NCBI GenBank assembly: GCA_017538255.1
Contig: JAFYJD010000009.1
Coordinates: 77,428 to 135,927 of the forward strand
DNA length: 58,500 nucleotides
Reading direction: 5' to 3'
Source of the DNA: Clostridia bacterium
Lineage (GTDB): Bacteria > Bacillota > Clostridia > Christensenellales > CAG-138
Positions within the stretch are counted from its first letter, which is position 1, and each line of letters starts with the position of its first letter. Below the pieces are notes generated by a model. It worked only from the letters and a program-made list of their open reading frames with translations, did no database searches and was not told the origin of the DNA. Shown here one piece after another: positions 57,125 through 58,500 of the stretch. The translations under genes and the position numbers were made by a program.

Positions 57125-58012
57125 TCAATCAACGCGCTCGCTTCCCCAGAAGAACAGCGCGATGGTGCCTGGGCCTGTATGACTGCCGATGGTGGTGCCG
57201 ATGCTGTTGATAAGCACTTTGCCGTCGAGTTTTTTAAAGCGTTCCTCAACAAGCCGCGCCACTTCGCGTGCGTCCTCTATGCAGGCGGAGTTGCAGATAA
57301 AGCATTCGCCGCTATAATCGAGTCCGCCTTCGGCATGCTTGACCATTCGCTCAACTATGTCGAGTATCGCGCGCTTTTTGGTGCGCACCTTCGCGCGGGG
57401 GATGAGCCTGCCGTGGTTATCCATATTCAGCATAGGGCAGATGTTGAGCAGATTGCCCACAAAGCCCGCCGTTTTGGATACCCTGCCGCCGCGAACGTAG
57501 TATTTTAGATCGGTGGAGAAAAACCAATGATGCATACGAAGCTTGTTCTTCTCGATCCAATCGCGCAGCTCGTCGATGCTGCGGCCTTCGTCGCGCATTT
57601 TCGCAAGCGTGTGCACGATCAGCCCAAAGCCGGACGAAGCACCGAGCGAGTCAACAACATAGATCTTGCGCTCGGGATGCTTTTCGCGGAGCGCTTCCGC
57701 GGCCGCGCAGGCGGAGCCGTACGAGCCGGACAGTCCGCTTGACAATTCTATATGAAGAATGTCCTTGCCCGCTTCAAGCAATTCGGAAAAGAACTCTGTA
57801 AAACCGTCGATGCTGACCTGCGATGTAGAGGTGTCGGCGCCTCTAGCCATCCTATTATAGAACTCATCAAAGGGTATGCTCTTGCCGAGATCGTCGGGAT
57901 AGGATATCCCGTCAAGCGTGAAATGGAAACATACATAGGGAATACCGATCCTGTCGAGATGTTCGCTCGAAAGATCGACTGTGGAACTGCAGGATATAAT
58001 GTAATCGGACAT
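57125..58012 (-). CDS. DegV family fatty-acid-binding protein
   Basis: 295 residues, AAGGAG before the ATG. DegV proteins (FakB type) bind a fatty acid and, with kinase FakA, feed it into phospholipid synthesis. Typical features: MSDYIISCSSTVDLSSEHLD, the TSTSQVS motif at the lipid pocket, IELSSGLSGSYGSAC, VVDSLGASSGFG, YYVRGGRVSKTAG and the C-terminal IGSHTGPGTIALFFWG. No fakA is in the window. Confidence 0.93.
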   Translation of the reverse strand: MSDYIISCSSTVDLSSEHLDRIGIPYVCFHFTLDGISYPDDLGKSIPFDEFYNRMARGADTSTSQVSIDGFTEFFSELLEAGKDILHIELSSGLSGSYGSACAAAEALREKHPERKIYVVDSLGASSGFGLIVHTLAKMRDEGRSIDELRDWIEKNKLRMHHWFFSTDLKYYVRGGRVSKTAGFVGNLLNICPMLNMDNHGRLIPRAKVRTKKRAILDIVERMVKHAEGGLDYSGECFICNSACIEDAREVARLVEERFKKLDGKVLINSIGTTIGSHTGPGTIALFFWGSERVD

Positions 58013-58093
58013 ATTCGACTCCTTGTAGACTGATAAATTGCGTTTGCCGATAATATGCTCGCAAAATGCGGCATGGTCAACGCTTACAGATGA

Positions 58094-58122
58094 ATATTAA
58101 ACCAAATCGGCGCATATGTCAA
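58094..58122 (-). promoter_or_regulatory. promoter of the DegV gene
   Basis: Minus strand: -35 TTGACA, 17 bp, -10 TAATAT. Confidence 0.75.
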
Positions 58123-58279
58123 TATGTTATTTTGTCTGTATTGTAAGTTTTTCGACCCGCTTGAACGGACAATCGGCATCAAAACGCACACGGCCAAAAC
58201 CAATATATAGAAGGAATGGACTGAAACCATCCGGAATAATGCAAAAATAACCGCGAAAATACTGAAAAAATGCGCTTAA

Positions 58280-58339
58280 AAAATTTTTCCAAAAAAGTTT
58301 CAAAAAGGTATTGACATTTGTATCCTCGAGAGATATAAT
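58280..58339 (+). promoter_or_regulatory. rRNA-type promoter with A/T-rich upstream element
   Basis: Consensus -35 TTGACA (58311-58316), 17 bp, -10 TATAAT (58334-58339). The 30 bp before it consist of A and T tracts like an UP element. Confidence 0.85.
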
Positions 58340-58345
58340 AGCAAC

Positions 58346-58500
58346 GTTGTCGCCGCGATGGGGATACGCTCGTCGGGAACAGCGCAGCACCTTGAAAACC
58401 GTATAGTGAGACCAAGAACCGTTCGTTCATTGAGAGATGAACGGACACGCGCAGAAAGGCTTTTTGAAAGAGGAGCCGAGTAAGCAAAAGTAATTTTGAG
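58346..58500 (+). ncRNA. probable pre-16S rRNA leader (gene continues beyond window)
   Basis: It contains the phrase ACCTTGAAAACCGTATAG, common before 16S or 23S genes in Clostridia. A hairpin CGTTCAT / ATGAACG lies at about 58422-58442. A boxA-like GCTTTTTGAAAG follows near 58460. No protein frame fits. The mature 16S would start just after the window. The 150 bp between the DegV promoter and the A/T-rich element (58123-58279) hold no feature I recognise. Confidence 0.6.

Noticed and set aside
58179..58487. Minus-strand frame of 102 residues at the right end
   Set aside because: It overlaps the rRNA promoter and leader and has no ribosome binding site.

Overview
The window looks like the chromosome of a Gram-positive member of the Clostridia (Bacillota) of moderately high GC. 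The reasons are the gene order rimP-nusA-rnpM-rplGA-infB-rbfA-nrnA-truB-ribF, the presence of YlmH, YhaM, WalJ/RlmH, TelA/XpaC and DegV, lipoproteins with Pro/Thr linkers, strong GGAGG ribosome binding sites, SigA-type promoters (TTGACA/TTGAAA, 17 bp, TATAAT) and no outer-membrane genes. I cannot name genus or species. Nothing in the window is an obvious prophage, insertion sequence or CRISPR array.

Layout. 1-604: 3' end of pnp. 1125-5533 (minus): three-gene unit of D-Ala-D-Ala carboxypeptidase, M18 aminopeptidase and a lipoprotein. 5771-11972 (plus): secreted transglutaminase-like protein, ylmH, a three-module GNAT/HMA/zincin ORF, mnmA, deoC and a second GNAT. 12207-21079 (plus): the translation/transcription operon rimP to plsY, with its own promoter and leader hairpin. 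21194-28754 (plus): PHP phosphatase, a stand-alone helicase of a type usually seen on conjugative elements, a type IIA topoisomerase B subunit and malQ. An AGCS symporter follows on the minus strand, then tRNA-Lys.

30465-38627 is the most interesting part. A minus-strand unit encodes a PqqD-like peptide-binding protein, a radical SAM/SPASM enzyme, an 80-residue Cys/Thr/Pro-rich peptide and an HPr-kinase-like protein. This has the composition of a RiPP (post-translationally modified peptide) pathway. Diverging from it, with the two -35 boxes 12 bp apart, are two large multi-domain family 2 glycosyltransferases (four GT-A domains in all). The peptide gene has a second, near-consensus promoter inside the end of the radical SAM gene. 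No exporter or leader peptidase is present.

38648-50710: NhaC antiporter, L-cysteine desulfidase-like enzyme, M20 peptidase, tRNA-Arg, an XpaC-TelA-LemA-TPM envelope/stress operon, then lipoprotein-yhaM-metK. 50795-58012 (all minus): AIM24 protein, murC, a nucleotidyltransferase-aminotransferase fusion, walJ-rlmH, a small membrane protein and a DegV protein. The window ends in what looks like an rRNA operon promoter and pre-16S leader.

A theme across regions is in-frame merging of genes. Both the GNAT/HMA/zincin ORF and the larger glycosyltransferase keep a Shine-Dalgarno sequence and ATG at an internal module boundary, as if two reading frames were joined by loss of a stop codon. All identifications come from reading the sequence, with no database search.
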